A stretch of DNA of 11,330 bases from JBBRLA01 sp038231615 (GTDB lineage: Bacteria; Myxococcota_A; Polyangia; Palsa-1104; JAEUJZ01). A program made the position numbers and the translations under genes. The stretch lies in contig JBBRLA010000239.1 in assembly GCA_038231615.1 (NCBI GenBank), positions 1-11,330 on the forward strand. Reading direction: 5' to 3'. Below, piece by piece: positions 1-7,895 of the stretch; the first letter of the stretch is position 1, and each line of letters opens with the position of its first letter. The notes under the pieces were generated by a model, which made no database searches, was not told the origin of the DNA, and was given only the letters and a program-made list of their open reading frames with translations.

Positions 1-1690
1 TAAAGGTTGCGTCGGGGTAGGAGCCCTGCCCCTTTATGGCAAAGATCGCCTTGGCGATCAGCTCGTCGTGCTTCTTCTCGACGGCCTCGATTTGATCCTC
101 GTAGAGCTTGCGAATAGCGCGGGCGTCGTCGTCGATCAGCCGGGCCAGCCGAATCATCGGGTCGTTGGAAGCGGCGATGGCCCGGGGCCCGCCTTCCCAC
201 AGCTTCTTCCGCAGGGCCACGTCCTGGAGCTGGCTTCCCGAGGTCAGCGCCCGCGCCAGGTCTTCGGGCGAATCCTTGCCCAGCACTTTCTTCACCGCCG
301 GATGATCCGCGCCCAGCCCCTCGCGCAGCTTGCTCAGGGAGAACCCCAGGGTCAGCTCCTCCATTTTGAGGTAGATTGGCGCCGACGAGAACAGCTCCTG
401 GGTCAGCGAGGGCAGCGCCGACTCACGGTACTCCCGCAGGCGCTTCTCGTTGGGCTTCTGGCGTTCATCGGCGGCGCGCACCAGCGTCCGGGCAATGTGA
501 AAAAGCTCGCTCTGGAAACCGCCGCCGCGCTCCAGGTAGCTGAGCCGCTTGTAGATCGGCTTCAGGTCGGCCTGCGCCCGGGCCGCCTGGTCCCAGGCGC
601 CGCCGTAAAGCTTCTGCAACGCCGGGACTTTGGCGATCCCCTCGCGCAGTGACTTCTCCTCGGCAGTCTTTTTGGCCATGAAAGTGGGGTCCAGCAGGGT
701 CTCTTCCTCCCCGCTGATGGCCTTGACTGCATTCTCGACGAAGAAAAGCTGCCCCTGGCTGATGCGGCGCTCCTCGGGCCCGCGCCGGGCGAACTGGGTC
801 AGGAGCCCGCGCAGCTCGGCCAGGCGCAAAAGGCGTTCGGGAAAGGCCGTGTCGCGCAGGAAGGACAGCTCGGCCACCGTGCGCAGGCGCTGGGTGGTGC
901 CGGGGTGGCCGGCGACGAAGACCAGCTCGCCTTCCTTGGCGCCGGCCGGGCTGAAGCGGAAGTGATCGTCCGTGCGGCGCGGTTTGCCGTCCTCGTACAC
1001 GCGCAGGAACGACACGTCCAGGTCGTAGCGCGGGAAGTTGAAGTTATCCGGGTCGCCGCCAAAGAAGGCCATCTGGAACTCGGGGGCAAAGACCAGGCGC
1101 ACGTCCTGAAAACGGCGGTACTTGTACAGGTCGAAGCGCCCGCCGTGGTACAGGGTGACCACGTCGCAGCGGACCTTGGCGTCCTGCCCCTGCTCATTCG
1201 AACCGGCGCATTCCTTCTCGATGCGGCTCATCTCGGCCTTCTGGGACTCGTTGAACCTGGGCCCTTCCAGGCCCTTGGTGGCGGCCTGGATGCGGGCGCT
1301 CACGTCCTTGATGTCGACGAGCTGGTTGACTTCGATCCCCGGGCACTTGCGCTCGTCGGCCTCGGTCTTGGCCAAAAAGCCACTCTTGATGAAGTCCTGC
1401 TTCGCCGAGGAGAGGTCCTTGACGCACTCGGTTGCGCAGTGGTGGTTGGTCATTACCAGGCCACTGTCGGAAACGAACGAGCCGGAGCAGCCGCGGGCCA
1501 GGCGCACGGCGGAGAGCCGGGCGTGGTTGAGCCAGTCATCGCTGGGCGTGAAGCCGTAGCTTTGCTTCACCTTGTCCCGGGGGAAGTTGTTGAAGGTCCA
1601 CATGCCCTCATCGGCGCCGGCGGAGGAAAGGGAGAGAGCCAGCGCGGCGGCGCACGGCCAGTTTGAAAGGAAGCGAGCAAGGCGGTTCAT
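1..1690 (-). CDS. Secreted S46-family dipeptidyl-peptidase (DPP7/DPP11-like), C-terminus beyond the window
   Basis: This is a serine exopeptidase expected to release dipeptides from peptide N-termini in the periplasm or outside the cell. The frame is open from the ATG at 1690 to the left edge: 563 codons of a family usually about 700 residues long. Residues 1-26 look like a signal peptide (hydrophobic AAALALSLSS, then SAGA before DEG). The mature start DEGMW is typical of S46. The trypsin-like catalytic His is H84 in MTNHHC. The catalytic Asp is most likely D225, just after the GGDPDNFNFPRY motif, by alignment from memory with known DPPs. The Ser motif and the specificity-setting residue lie outside the window. 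The start is supported by GGAG 6 nt upstream. The gene follows the S8 protease gene on the same strand after 113 bp, so co-transcription is possible. The family call is secure; the substrate preference cannot be read here. Confidence 0.93.
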   Translation of the reverse strand, partial: MNRLARFLSNWPCAAALALSLSSAGADEGMWTFNNFPRDKVKQSYGFTPSDDWLNHARLSAVRLARGCSGSFVSDSGLVMTNHHCATECVKDLSSAKQDFIKSGFLAKTEADERKCPGIEVNQLVDIKDVSARIQAATKGLEGPRFNESQKAEMSRIEKECAGSNEQGQDAKVRCDVVTLYHGGRFDLYKYRRFQDVRLVFAPEFQMAFFGGDPDNFNFPRYDLDVSFLRVYEDGKPRRTDDHFRFSPAGAKEGELVFVAGHPGTTQRLRTVAELSFLRDTAFPERLLRLAELRGLLTQFARRGPEERRISQGQLFFVENAVKAISGEEETLLDPTFMAKKTAEEKSLREGIAKVPALQKLYGGAWDQAARAQADLKPIYKRLSYLERGGGFQSELFHIARTLVRAADERQKPNEKRLREYRESALPSLTQELFSSAPIYLKMEELTLGFSLSKLREGLGADHPAVKKVLGKDSPEDLARALTSGSQLQDVALRKKLWEGGPRAIAASNDPMIRLARLIDDDARAIRKLYEDQIEAVEKKHDELIAKAIFAIKGQGSYPDATF

Positions 1691-1696
1691 CGGGGT

Positions 1697-1700
1697 CTCC
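1697..1700 (-). promoter_or_regulatory. Ribosome-binding site of the S46 peptidase gene
   Basis: GGAG on the minus strand, with a 6-nt spacer to the ATG at 1690. It supports this start, which also gives a well-formed signal peptide. Confidence 0.6.
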
Positions 1701-1718
1701 AAGGCAGATTCAGAAGAG

Positions 1719-1727
1719 GTTTTAGCA
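1719..1727 (-). promoter_or_regulatory. Possible extended -10 element upstream of the S46 gene
   Basis: TGCTAAAAC on the minus strand resembles an extended -10 (TG-n-TATAAT, 4 of 6 in the hexamer). It lies about 29 nt upstream of the start codon, inside the 113-bp gap (1691-1803) after the protease gene. No convincing -35 element is visible at the usual distance. It would let the S46 gene be transcribed separately from the protease gene. I see no clear rho-independent terminator in the gap. Weak evidence. Confidence 0.2.
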
Positions 1728-1803
1728 CGTGAACGGGCCGGGGAAAGCTGGAAAATCGGGTCGCGATGTGTGCAGCGCGTCACAAAAGGAGCAGGCTGAA
1801 GAA

Positions 1804-4800
1804 TCAGGAAAGCCGGCGATGACGCAGGAAGAGCGCCAGCGCCAGCAAGAAGAGCCCGCCCAAGAGCACCCGCGACATCGGATGCCGGGGCCCGCCAGCG
1901 CCGGAGCCAGAGCCAGAAATCGAGCAGCCCCCGCTCAGCCGGGCCGGGTGCCCACCCTGATCCAGCTTCACCCCGGCGTTGCCAGTGTTGCGGTTGTCGT
2001 GGTGAAAGCTTTCCCAATCGATGCGGTCGCTGGTCCTGCCGCCGATGTGCCAGGCAAAGAGCCAGCCGTCGCGGGTGTTGATTGCCAGTTCCAGCCGGCC
2101 ATCGCCGTCGAGGTCCCCGACCGCCGGGGAGGCGGCGTTCCACCCGCCGGTGAACTTGGGAAAACCCCGCGCCTCCTTCCCGGCGGCGTTCCACGCATGC
2201 ACGAAATACCCCGCGGATCCTGCGACGACATCTTCCATACCGTCGCCGTCCACGTCGGCCAGGATGGGGTTCACGAAGAACAGCCAGTCCTCGATGAGCG
2301 TGGGGAAGCCCACCTTCTGATACCCGGTGGCCAGGTCCCAGGCGGAGATGTGCATCTCATAGTCCGATCGGGCCCACCCCTTGGCCATGCCCAGGGCCAC
2401 GCTGATCCCGGCCGTCGGCATGATCAGGTCCAGCTTGCCGTCATCGTCGATGTCCCCCAGCGCCGGGCTGGAGATGACCGGCACGGTGGCGATCTCGTTG
2501 GCCTCGCTGCCGTTGCCAAAGCCGCTCCTGCCGAAGATCGGCTGCTGGGCGATGGGCTGCCCGTTGGCCTTAAACACCTTCATCGCCCCGGCGATGCCGC
2601 TGGTGAAGACCTCTGGCACCCCATCGCCGTCTATGTCCCCCAGGGCCACGGCGTTGGGCAGGCCCAGGCCGACCACCGGCAGCACGTACTGGGTCTGCAC
2701 GTGGACCGGCCAGCCGGGCAAAAAGACACTCGATGCACGGTTCCCCCGGCCGTCGATGACGTAGAGCCTGCCCGTGCCATCGTCATACTGCTCATTGGTC
2801 GAGACGGCGACGTCCGGGATGCCGTCCCCATTCAGGTCCCCCACCGCCGGCGTGCCCATGATGCGCGCCTGCTGCCGCGGGTCCTTCTGCTTCCCATCGT
2901 CGGGCTTGCTCAGGTCCCACACCTGCACCGGCCAGCCGGCCACCGGGCTGCCATCCCCGTGCCAGGCGTAGACCCGGCCATCCATCGAGGCGGCGACGAT
3001 GTCCAGCTTGCCGTCCCGGTCCAGGTCCACCAACACCGGCGCGGCGAAGAAGCCGTCATCGAAGGTGTGGCGCGGGTCGATGGCCGCCTTGCCGGCATCG
3101 CCCATGCTGTGGACCGGGAAGCCGGGCAGGAGCTTTCCTTGCGCGGACAGGGCCAGCACCGCGCCATAATAGGTGGCCACCACCACCTCGGGCTTGCCGT
3201 CCCCATTCAGGTCCCCGACGGCCGGGGTCGAAAGGATCGGCGACAACCCCGGGGGCCGCTGCCGGATCTGGTCCTGCCCGGTGGCCGGCAGCCACGCCGG
3301 GGCCCTCCCGTGGCCCGAAGGCCCGTCGGCCAACGCGGGCAGCGCCGGTCCCTGGACCGGCCAACCCGGCAGTTCCGTTCCCGACGCGGTGATGGCGTGG
3401 ACCAGGCCCCCCGCATCTCCCAAGATCAGTTCCCGTCGGCCATCGCCCAGAAGGTCCGCGGTCTTGATCGAGGATTCGCCCGACGCCCCCAGGCGGATCG
3501 GGAAGCCGGGCAAAAGGTCCGGGTCGGTGATCACATGCACCGCCCGCCGCGCCTCGCCGACCAGCCCGTTGCGCCCCGGGTCCGTCGAATGCAGCGTCAC
3601 CCGCAGCCGCAGCGTTACCGTATGCACGTGGGCCGGATCATCGGGCTGGAACGCCGGATCGTCCCGCGCCGGCACCGGGTTGTCGATCCGCAGGTCCTTC
3701 ACCACGAACGACCCCAGCGTGCCCTCCATCCCCTGGTTGAGCATCTCGCCGTGGCCGATGGCCTGGAAGCGATCGTCGGTCGCATCGACACCTGGCGCCC
3801 ATTCAAGCAAGTAGTCAAAACTGTCGCCCGGGGTGCGCAGCGAGATGCGCCCCTTGACCGGCACCTGCCCCTGGCTGGTGTAGAGCACCTGGAACCATTC
3901 CGGGCTCTCGATCTCGGCCTCGGGAGGCAGGGCGCCCGAAAAGATCCGGTCCACCGCGCTGCGCCCATTGGGTCGCCCGTAGCCGAACCGGCGGACGAAG
4001 CCGGGCCCGGTGGGGAAGGCGGACAGGGTGTGGTCCTCCGTCGGGCTGTAGAAGTGATCGGCGGTGCCGGTCAGGAGCTGCTTGACCTCCTCGGCGGTGA
4101 TCCGGCGCACGCGCGCCTTTGCCGGCCCGGGATCTCCCGCGGGGGCGTCGCTCAGACCGCGGGCGTGGATCGGCGGCGGCGCCGGCAGGTCCGCCAAAAG
4201 TGCGGCACTGTAGAGCAGCCCGGCAAGCCCGGCCGCCTTGCCGGTGGCCTCCGAGCTGCACGAGGTCCCCGGCACCGAGAGCAGGAGCTGGGCCCCGTAG
4301 TTGGTGCAGTTGTTGAAGGCGAAGACGTCGGTGGCGTTGTCGAGGGTGTCGGCATTGTAGCGGATGGCGTGGACGTAGATCGTGTGGTTGTTGGTCCCGG
4401 GGAAGTTGTGGTGAAAACTGTTCTCGTCGGCGGCCGAGGCGATGACCGTGACGTGGTTGTCGTACGCGTAATCGATGGCGTAGCGCGAGATGGGCGTATT
4501 GTCGAGGGCCCCCAGGGCCTCCTGGATCACCGAGGCGCCGATGTCCACTGCGTAGGTCGCCGCCATGCCGAAGGCGCTGGCGTCGGCGATGAAGCTGTCG
4601 CCCACGCGCAGCGGCATCACCATGCAGCGCGGGCACACCCCGATGTCGCCGATGCCGTTGTCGCCCTCGCCGGCGGAGTCGTGCGCCTCGCCGGTGCCAT
4701 GGCCGTAATGCACGTCGTCGGCGGGATCGTTGTCGTTGTGGAAGAAGTCCCAGCCGGCGATGTCGTCGACATAGCCGTTGCCGTCATCGTCCTTGCCGTC

Positions 4801-5442
4801 CGAAAACGCGGCGATGAGGTCCTGCGGGTCGAGGATGCCGTTGCCGTTGACGTCGCCCTTCAGCTTCAGCCGGGTGTCGCACACCTTGGCGAAGACCGGC
4901 TGCTGGTGACCGGTGGCTCTGGTGTAGTCCTGGACGTTGAAAATGCCGTCGCCGTTGGCGTCGTGGACCCGGTTGTCGCCGTGATGATCCGGTGACTGGC
5001 AGCCATCGTCGGGCGGCGGCAGCTCGCCGCGGTTCAGGAAGAACTTGTTCACCAGGTCGGGGCTGTTCCAGTAAATGCCCGAATCCAGCTCGGCGATGAG
5101 CACCCGGGGGTCGCCTGGGGTCCGCGCCCATGCTTGATCGTAGTGGCCGCCGGTGCCCAGGCGCTTGCTGCGCTCGTCCAGCTGGGTCAGGTTCTGGGGC
5201 GCGAAACTCCACATCTCCCACATGCCGGGGTAGCCCGGGTCGTTCGGCCAGTTTTCCTTCAGCGAATAGTCCACCTTGCCCCGGCTTTCGTCTGGGGGCC
5301 AGGCGGCGTCCGCGCCACCCCCGGGCAGCACCGTACACAGGGCAAGGAGCACGCCGACCAGGTGACCGATGAAGTGACCTGGCCGGCGAATCCGCCGATG
5401 ACGACTGGAGAAAAGGCGATCCGCTTGCATCCGGCGCATCAT
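1804..5442 (-). CDS. Secreted subtilisin-like (S8) protease with FG-GAP/VCBS propeller and MYXO-CTERM-like C-terminal anchor
   Basis: A predicted cell-surface endoprotease of 1212 aa. A basic N-region and hydrophobic core (roughly residues 23-46, ending GGGADA) form a signal peptide. The S8 domain spans about residues 60-490. Its probable triad is D120 (AELDSG), H248 (YGHGTG) and S394 (PGTSCSS). Between D120 and H248 lie acidic EF-hand/dockerin-like loops (DANGDG, DVNGNG, DDDGNG), probably binding calcium. A beta-rich linker follows. Residues about 655-1145 hold eight FG-GAP/VCBS units with Dx(D/N)xDG loops spaced about 50-75 residues apart, as in an integrin-alpha-type propeller. The C-terminus has GGCS (C1173), a Gly/Ser stretch, a hydrophobic helix and RHRR, resembling MYXO-CTERM. 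I chose the ATG at 5442 because longer starts enter the divergent peptidase gene; the ATG at 5427 is also possible and no strong Shine-Dalgarno is seen. The active-site surroundings are atypical (see findings). Confidence 0.92.
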   Translation of the reverse strand: MMRRMQADRLFSSRHRRIRRPGHFIGHLVGVLLALCTVLPGGGADAAWPPDESRGKVDYSLKENWPNDPGYPGMWEMWSFAPQNLTQLDERSKRLGTGGHYDQAWARTPGDPRVLIAELDSGIYWNSPDLVNKFFLNRGELPPPDDGCQSPDHHGDNRVHDANGDGIFNVQDYTRATGHQQPVFAKVCDTRLKLKGDVNGNGILDPQDLIAAFSDGKDDDGNGYVDDIAGWDFFHNDNDPADDVHYGHGTGEAHDSAGEGDNGIGDIGVCPRCMVMPLRVGDSFIADASAFGMAATYAVDIGASVIQEALGALDNTPISRYAIDYAYDNHVTVIASAADENSFHHNFPGTNNHTIYVHAIRYNADTLDNATDVFAFNNCTNYGAQLLLSVPGTSCSSEATGKAAGLAGLLYSAALLADLPAPPPIHARGLSDAPAGDPGPAKARVRRITAEEVKQLLTGTADHFYSPTEDHTLSAFPTGPGFVRRFGYGRPNGRSAVDRIFSGALPPEAEIESPEWFQVLYTSQGQVPVKGRISLRTPGDSFDYLLEWAPGVDATDDRFQAIGHGEMLNQGMEGTLGSFVVKDLRIDNPVPARDDPAFQPDDPAHVHTVTLRLRVTLHSTDPGRNGLVGEARRAVHVITDPDLLPGFPIRLGASGESSIKTADLLGDGRRELILGDAGGLVHAITASGTELPGWPVQGPALPALADGPSGHGRAPAWLPATGQDQIRQRPPGLSPILSTPAVGDLNGDGKPEVVVATYYGAVLALSAQGKLLPGFPVHSMGDAGKAAIDPRHTFDDGFFAAPVLVDLDRDGKLDIVAASMDGRVYAWHGDGSPVAGWPVQVWDLSKPDDGKQKDPRQQARIMGTPAVGDLNGDGIPDVAVSTNEQYDDGTGRLYVIDGRGNRASSVFLPGWPVHVQTQYVLPVVGLGLPNAVALGDIDGDGVPEVFTSGIAGAMKVFKANGQPIAQQPIFGRSGFGNGSEANEIATVPVISSPALGDIDDDGKLDLIMPTAGISVALGMAKGWARSDYEMHISAWDLATGYQKVGFPTLIEDWLFFVNPILADVDGDGMEDVVAGSAGYFVHAWNAAGKEARGFPKFTGGWNAASPAVGDLDGDGRLELAINTRDGWLFAWHIGGRTSDRIDWESFHHDNRNTGNAGVKLDQGGHPARLSGGCSISGSGSGAGGPRHPMSRVLLGGLFLLALALFLRHRRLS

Positions 5443-5481
5443 AGTAGAGGCGCCGTTTCCCGCAATGGAAGAATTGACCCC
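5443..5481. promoter_or_regulatory. 39-bp divergent intergenic region between the S8 protease and M20 peptidase genes
   Basis: Two exported-peptidase genes start back to back with only 39 bp between their start codons. Promoter elements must therefore overlap each other or lie within the opposite gene's 5' end. GGAAG (5467-5471) precedes the plus-strand start by 10 nt and is a plausible ribosome-binding site. No convincing -10/-35 pair or operator palindrome is visible. The regulatory role is inferred from the arrangement alone. Confidence 0.4.
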
Positions 5482-6966
5482 ATGAATGCACGGCTGAAGT
5501 GGCTCATCGCCACGCCGGTCATCCTTTTCGCCGGTCTTTCGGTAGTGATGACCTTCCGGTCCCTCGGCGTGCGATCGCATCAGGTCGCGGCAGCCCCCTA
5601 TCAACCGGCCCCATTCAACGAATCAGCCGCGGCGGATCATCTGTCGGCGGCGGTGCGATTCGAGACCGTCATTTCCGACGCCACCGCCATGACGCAGGCC
5701 GGCGATGCCTTTGTCGGCCTGCACCGGCATCTGACTCGGGTCTTCCCGCGCGTGCATTCGACCCTCACCCGGGAAGCGGTCGCCACCTACAGCCTCCTTT
5801 ATCACTGGTCAGGTACGGACCCAAGCCTTGACCCCATCCTCCTTCTGGCCCACCAGGACGTCGTACCGGCGGACCCGACGACCCTGACCCGGTGGACTCA
5901 TCCGCCCTTCGCGGGGGACGTCGCCGATGGCTACATCTGGGGCCGCGGCACGCTGGATGACAAGCACAGCCTGATGGCCATCCTCGAAGCCGCCGAAGCC
6001 CTTTTGGCCATCGGTTATCAGCCGCGCCGCGGCATCTACATTGCCCTGGGCCACGACGAAGAGGTCACGCCGGATGCCCATCATCATCAAGAAGGCGCCC
6101 CGGCCATCGCCGCCCGGCTTGTCTCTCGCGGCATCCATGCCCAGTTCTCTCTTGACGAATGCGGCGTCATCGGCGGGGCCCTGGGGGTGGCTGCCCCGGT
6201 GGCCTTCGTCCACATCAACGAAAAGGGCTACCTCAGCTTTGAATTGAGCGCCCAGGCCCCTTCCGGCCACTCTGCTGCACCGCCCCCGGAGACCGCCCTC
6301 AGCATCCTGGCCCGCGCCGTCGATCGCCTGCGCCTTCACCCCATGCCGGCGCACCTGGATGGCGCGTTCCGGACACAGGTCGACTCTCTCGCCGCCGAGA
6401 TGCCCTTTGGGTGGCGCCTCATCGTTTCCAACCTGTGGTTGACCGGCCCGCTTCTCGTACCCCTTTTCGCCAGTCAGCCCAGCTCCGATGCCTTCATCCG
6501 CACCACCCTGGTCACCACCCTGTTTCAGGCCGGCATAAAGGAGAACGTCATCCCCGCCACGGCGCGCGCCGTGGTGAACAGCCGCGTCCTCCCCGGGGAC
6601 TCCCTCGAAGGCACCCTGGCCCACATCCGCGCTGCCATCGACGACCCCCGCGTGACCCTCCGTCCGCTCCACGATTGGGCCCCTCCCTTCCCGGATGCCG
6701 CTGTCGAGGGGCCCGGCTTCCGCGTCATCGCCCGATCGCTCCGCCAGGTCTTTCCCGACACCCTGGTCACCCCGGGGCTGTGTATGGCACGTACCGACAG
6801 CCGCTACTATGCCGCCATCACCCCCGACCGCTACCGGGCCGCGCCCATCCCCTTCGACAGGACGGACGACGCCCGGGTGCACGGCATCGACGAACGCGTC
6901 TCGCTAAACGCCTACTCGGCCCTGATCCGCTTCTACGCACAGCTCCTGCGCAATGCCACGTACTGA
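5482..6966 (+). CDS. Membrane-anchored M20 metallopeptidase, PM20D1 / carboxypeptidase S-like
   Basis: A di-zinc amidohydrolase of 494 aa. Relatives cleave peptides (yeast carboxypeptidase S) or make and hydrolyse N-acyl amino acids (animal PM20D1). Residues 6-24 form a hydrophobic signal-anchor, so the enzyme should face the periplasm. M20 landmarks are in order: H124 and D126 (AHQDVVP), D159/D160 (GRGTLDDK), E193/E194 (GHDEE), D225 (LDECG) and H467 (RVHGIDE). Similarity to PM20D1 as I recall it goes beyond the metal site: AVRFETV, GHSAAPPPET, RTTLVTTLFQAG, NVIPATA and TDSRYY all have close counterparts in order, including the dimerisation-domain region. All expected ligands are present and the length is normal. 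The start has GGAAG 10 nt upstream. The gene is divergent from the S8 protease gene, and its neighbours suggest use of peptide or acyl-amino-acid substrates. The family is firm; the substrate is unknown. Confidence 0.93.
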   Translation: MNARLKWLIATPVILFAGLSVVMTFRSLGVRSHQVAAAPYQPAPFNESAAADHLSAAVRFETVISDATAMTQAGDAFVGLHRHLTRVFPRVHSTLTREAVATYSLLYHWSGTDPSLDPILLLAHQDVVPADPTTLTRWTHPPFAGDVADGYIWGRGTLDDKHSLMAILEAAEALLAIGYQPRRGIYIALGHDEEVTPDAHHHQEGAPAIAARLVSRGIHAQFSLDECGVIGGALGVAAPVAFVHINEKGYLSFELSAQAPSGHSAAPPPETALSILARAVDRLRLHPMPAHLDGAFRTQVDSLAAEMPFGWRLIVSNLWLTGPLLVPLFASQPSSDAFIRTTLVTTLFQAGIKENVIPATARAVVNSRVLPGDSLEGTLAHIRAAIDDPRVTLRPLHDWAPPFPDAAVEGPGFRVIARSLRQVFPDTLVTPGLCMARTDSRYYAAITPDRYRAAPIPFDRTDDARVHGIDERVSLNAYSALIRFYAQLLRNATY

Positions 6967-6989
6967 TTGTTCGATCGGATCGATCAATC
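6965..6989. repeat. Near-perfect 12-bp inverted repeat between convergent genes, possible terminator
   Basis: The arms 6965-6976 and 6978-6989 are inverted copies with one mismatch, centred on G6977. As RNA they could fold into a 9-bp stem with one mismatch and a 7-nt loop. The element begins inside the M20 stop codon and lies in the 47-bp gap before the convergent end of the EEP gene. On the plus strand a short ATCA tetranucleotide run follows (to 6997) instead of a U-tract, so it is not a classical rho-independent terminator. Position favours a transcription-end role; sequence support is weak. Confidence 0.3.
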
Positions 6990-7013
6990 AATCAATCTGG
7001 GCCGAAGTCCTGC

Positions 7014-7895
7014 TCAACCACTCCCAGTGGTGGCGATCTCCGCCAGCACGCCGAAGTGGTCTGAAGGGAATACCCCTTCCCCATCCGGTTCATCCATCAC
7101 CACCTTGCAGTCCAGCACTTCCCCCAAACCCTCGCGGGACATCGGCGACACGAAGACATAGTCGATGCGCCGGTCGGCGTCCAGGAAGCGCAGGCGCCGG
7201 GTGTAGGGGTTTTTCGCCGACCAGGTGAAGCCCGGCTCCAGGCTGCCATGCCGGCGCAGAAACGCGTCCTGATAATGGGTCCGCCGCCCGCGCAGGGTGT
7301 GCAGCCCGCGCAGAAAGCGGATCTCGTCGTTCTCCGGCGAGGCGTTGAAGTCCCCCATCACCACCGCCACCTTCGGCCCGGAGATCCCCGCCAGCACCTC
7401 GTCCACCCGCTGGTCCAGCGCCTCGATCTGGTCCTCCCGCTGCACCCCGTGGGTCATGCGGTAGTTCAGGTGGGTGCAGAACACCGCCACCTCCGCCGCG
7501 GGCGTGGGCACGATGGCGTGCAGCAGCACCCGGCGCTCCGTCTGGGTGGCGTGGGGCAGCTCGATGTGCCCGCTCTCGCGAATCGGCGCCCGCGACAGGA
7601 TCGCCAGCCCCTCCAGCCCACCGCCCCACTGCACCGTGCCGGCAAAGACGTGGTGATAGCCCAGTGCCTGCGCCAGCGTCTGCGCCTGGTTCGGAAGCTG
7701 CCCGGCGATCTGCCGCACCTCCTGCAGGGCGATGACGTCGGGGTCGAGCCGGCGCATGTCCCGCTCCCACAGGGCCATGCGAGGCACAAGCGGCTCCTGC
7801 TCGCCCCACAGATTCAAGGTCAGCGCCCGCAACTTCGCTCTCCCGGCTGGCGCTGGCTCCGCGTCTGCCGGGCGAGTCGAGGGCGCCGCGCTCAC
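7014..7895 (-). CDS. Endonuclease/exonuclease/phosphatase (EEP) family protein
   Basis: A metal-dependent phosphoesterase fold shared by DNase I, AP endonucleases, inositol-phosphate phosphatases and sphingomyelinases; 293 aa. The family motifs are in order: N28 (LTLNLW), E59 (VIALQEV), THLNYR, MGDFNASPEND, RIDYVFVSP and the terminal PSDHFG catalytic Asp-His pair. No signal peptide is seen, so a cytoplasmic role is likely. I chose the GTG at 7895 because it overlaps the upstream queD stop in a 4-nt GTGA, the usual sign of translational coupling, and leaves a short 20-residue Ala/Pro-rich lead before the domain. An ATG at 7937 would run 46 nt into queD and is less likely. The substrate (DNA, lipid or nucleotide) cannot be assigned. 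Coupling to queD is notable because no functional link is known to me. Confidence 0.88.
   Translation of the reverse strand: MSAAPSTRPADAEPAPAGRAKLRALTLNLWGEQEPLVPRMALWERDMRRLDPDVIALQEVRQIAGQLPNQAQTLAQALGYHHVFAGTVQWGGGLEGLAILSRAPIRESGHIELPHATQTERRVLLHAIVPTPAAEVAVFCTHLNYRMTHGVQREDQIEALDQRVDEVLAGISGPKVAVVMGDFNASPENDEIRFLRGLHTLRGRRTHYQDAFLRRHGSLEPGFTWSAKNPYTRRLRFLDADRRIDYVFVSPMSREGLGEVLDCKVVMDEPDGEGVFPSDHFGVLAEIATTGSG

Noticed and set aside
68..1666. Plus-strand open frames opposite the S46 peptidase (for example 68-652 and 905-1666)
   Set aside because: The minus-strand frame gives a continuous S46 protein with catalytic motifs; these are low-complexity shadows.
1729..4995. Plus-strand open frame of 1088 codons
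   Set aside because: It lies wholly antisense to the S8 protease gene, whose motifs and repeats are unambiguous. Its translation is Pro/Arg/Val/Gly-rich with no domain or ribosome-binding site. Long antisense frames are expected at this GC content.
5134..5481. Longer N-terminus of the M20 peptidase starting at 5134
   Set aside because: It would overlap the S8 protease 5' end by about 300 bp and bury the membrane anchor inside the protein. The ATG at 5482 has a ribosome-binding site.
5443..5604. Longer N-terminus of the S8 protease starting at 5604
   Set aside because: It would overlap the M20 coding start by about 120 bp and put 54 hydrophilic residues before the signal peptide.
5809..6882. 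Minus-strand 357-codon frame opposite the M20 gene
   Set aside because: Gly/Ala/Arg/Asp-rich shadow with no recognisable domain; the plus strand encodes a complete M20 enzyme.
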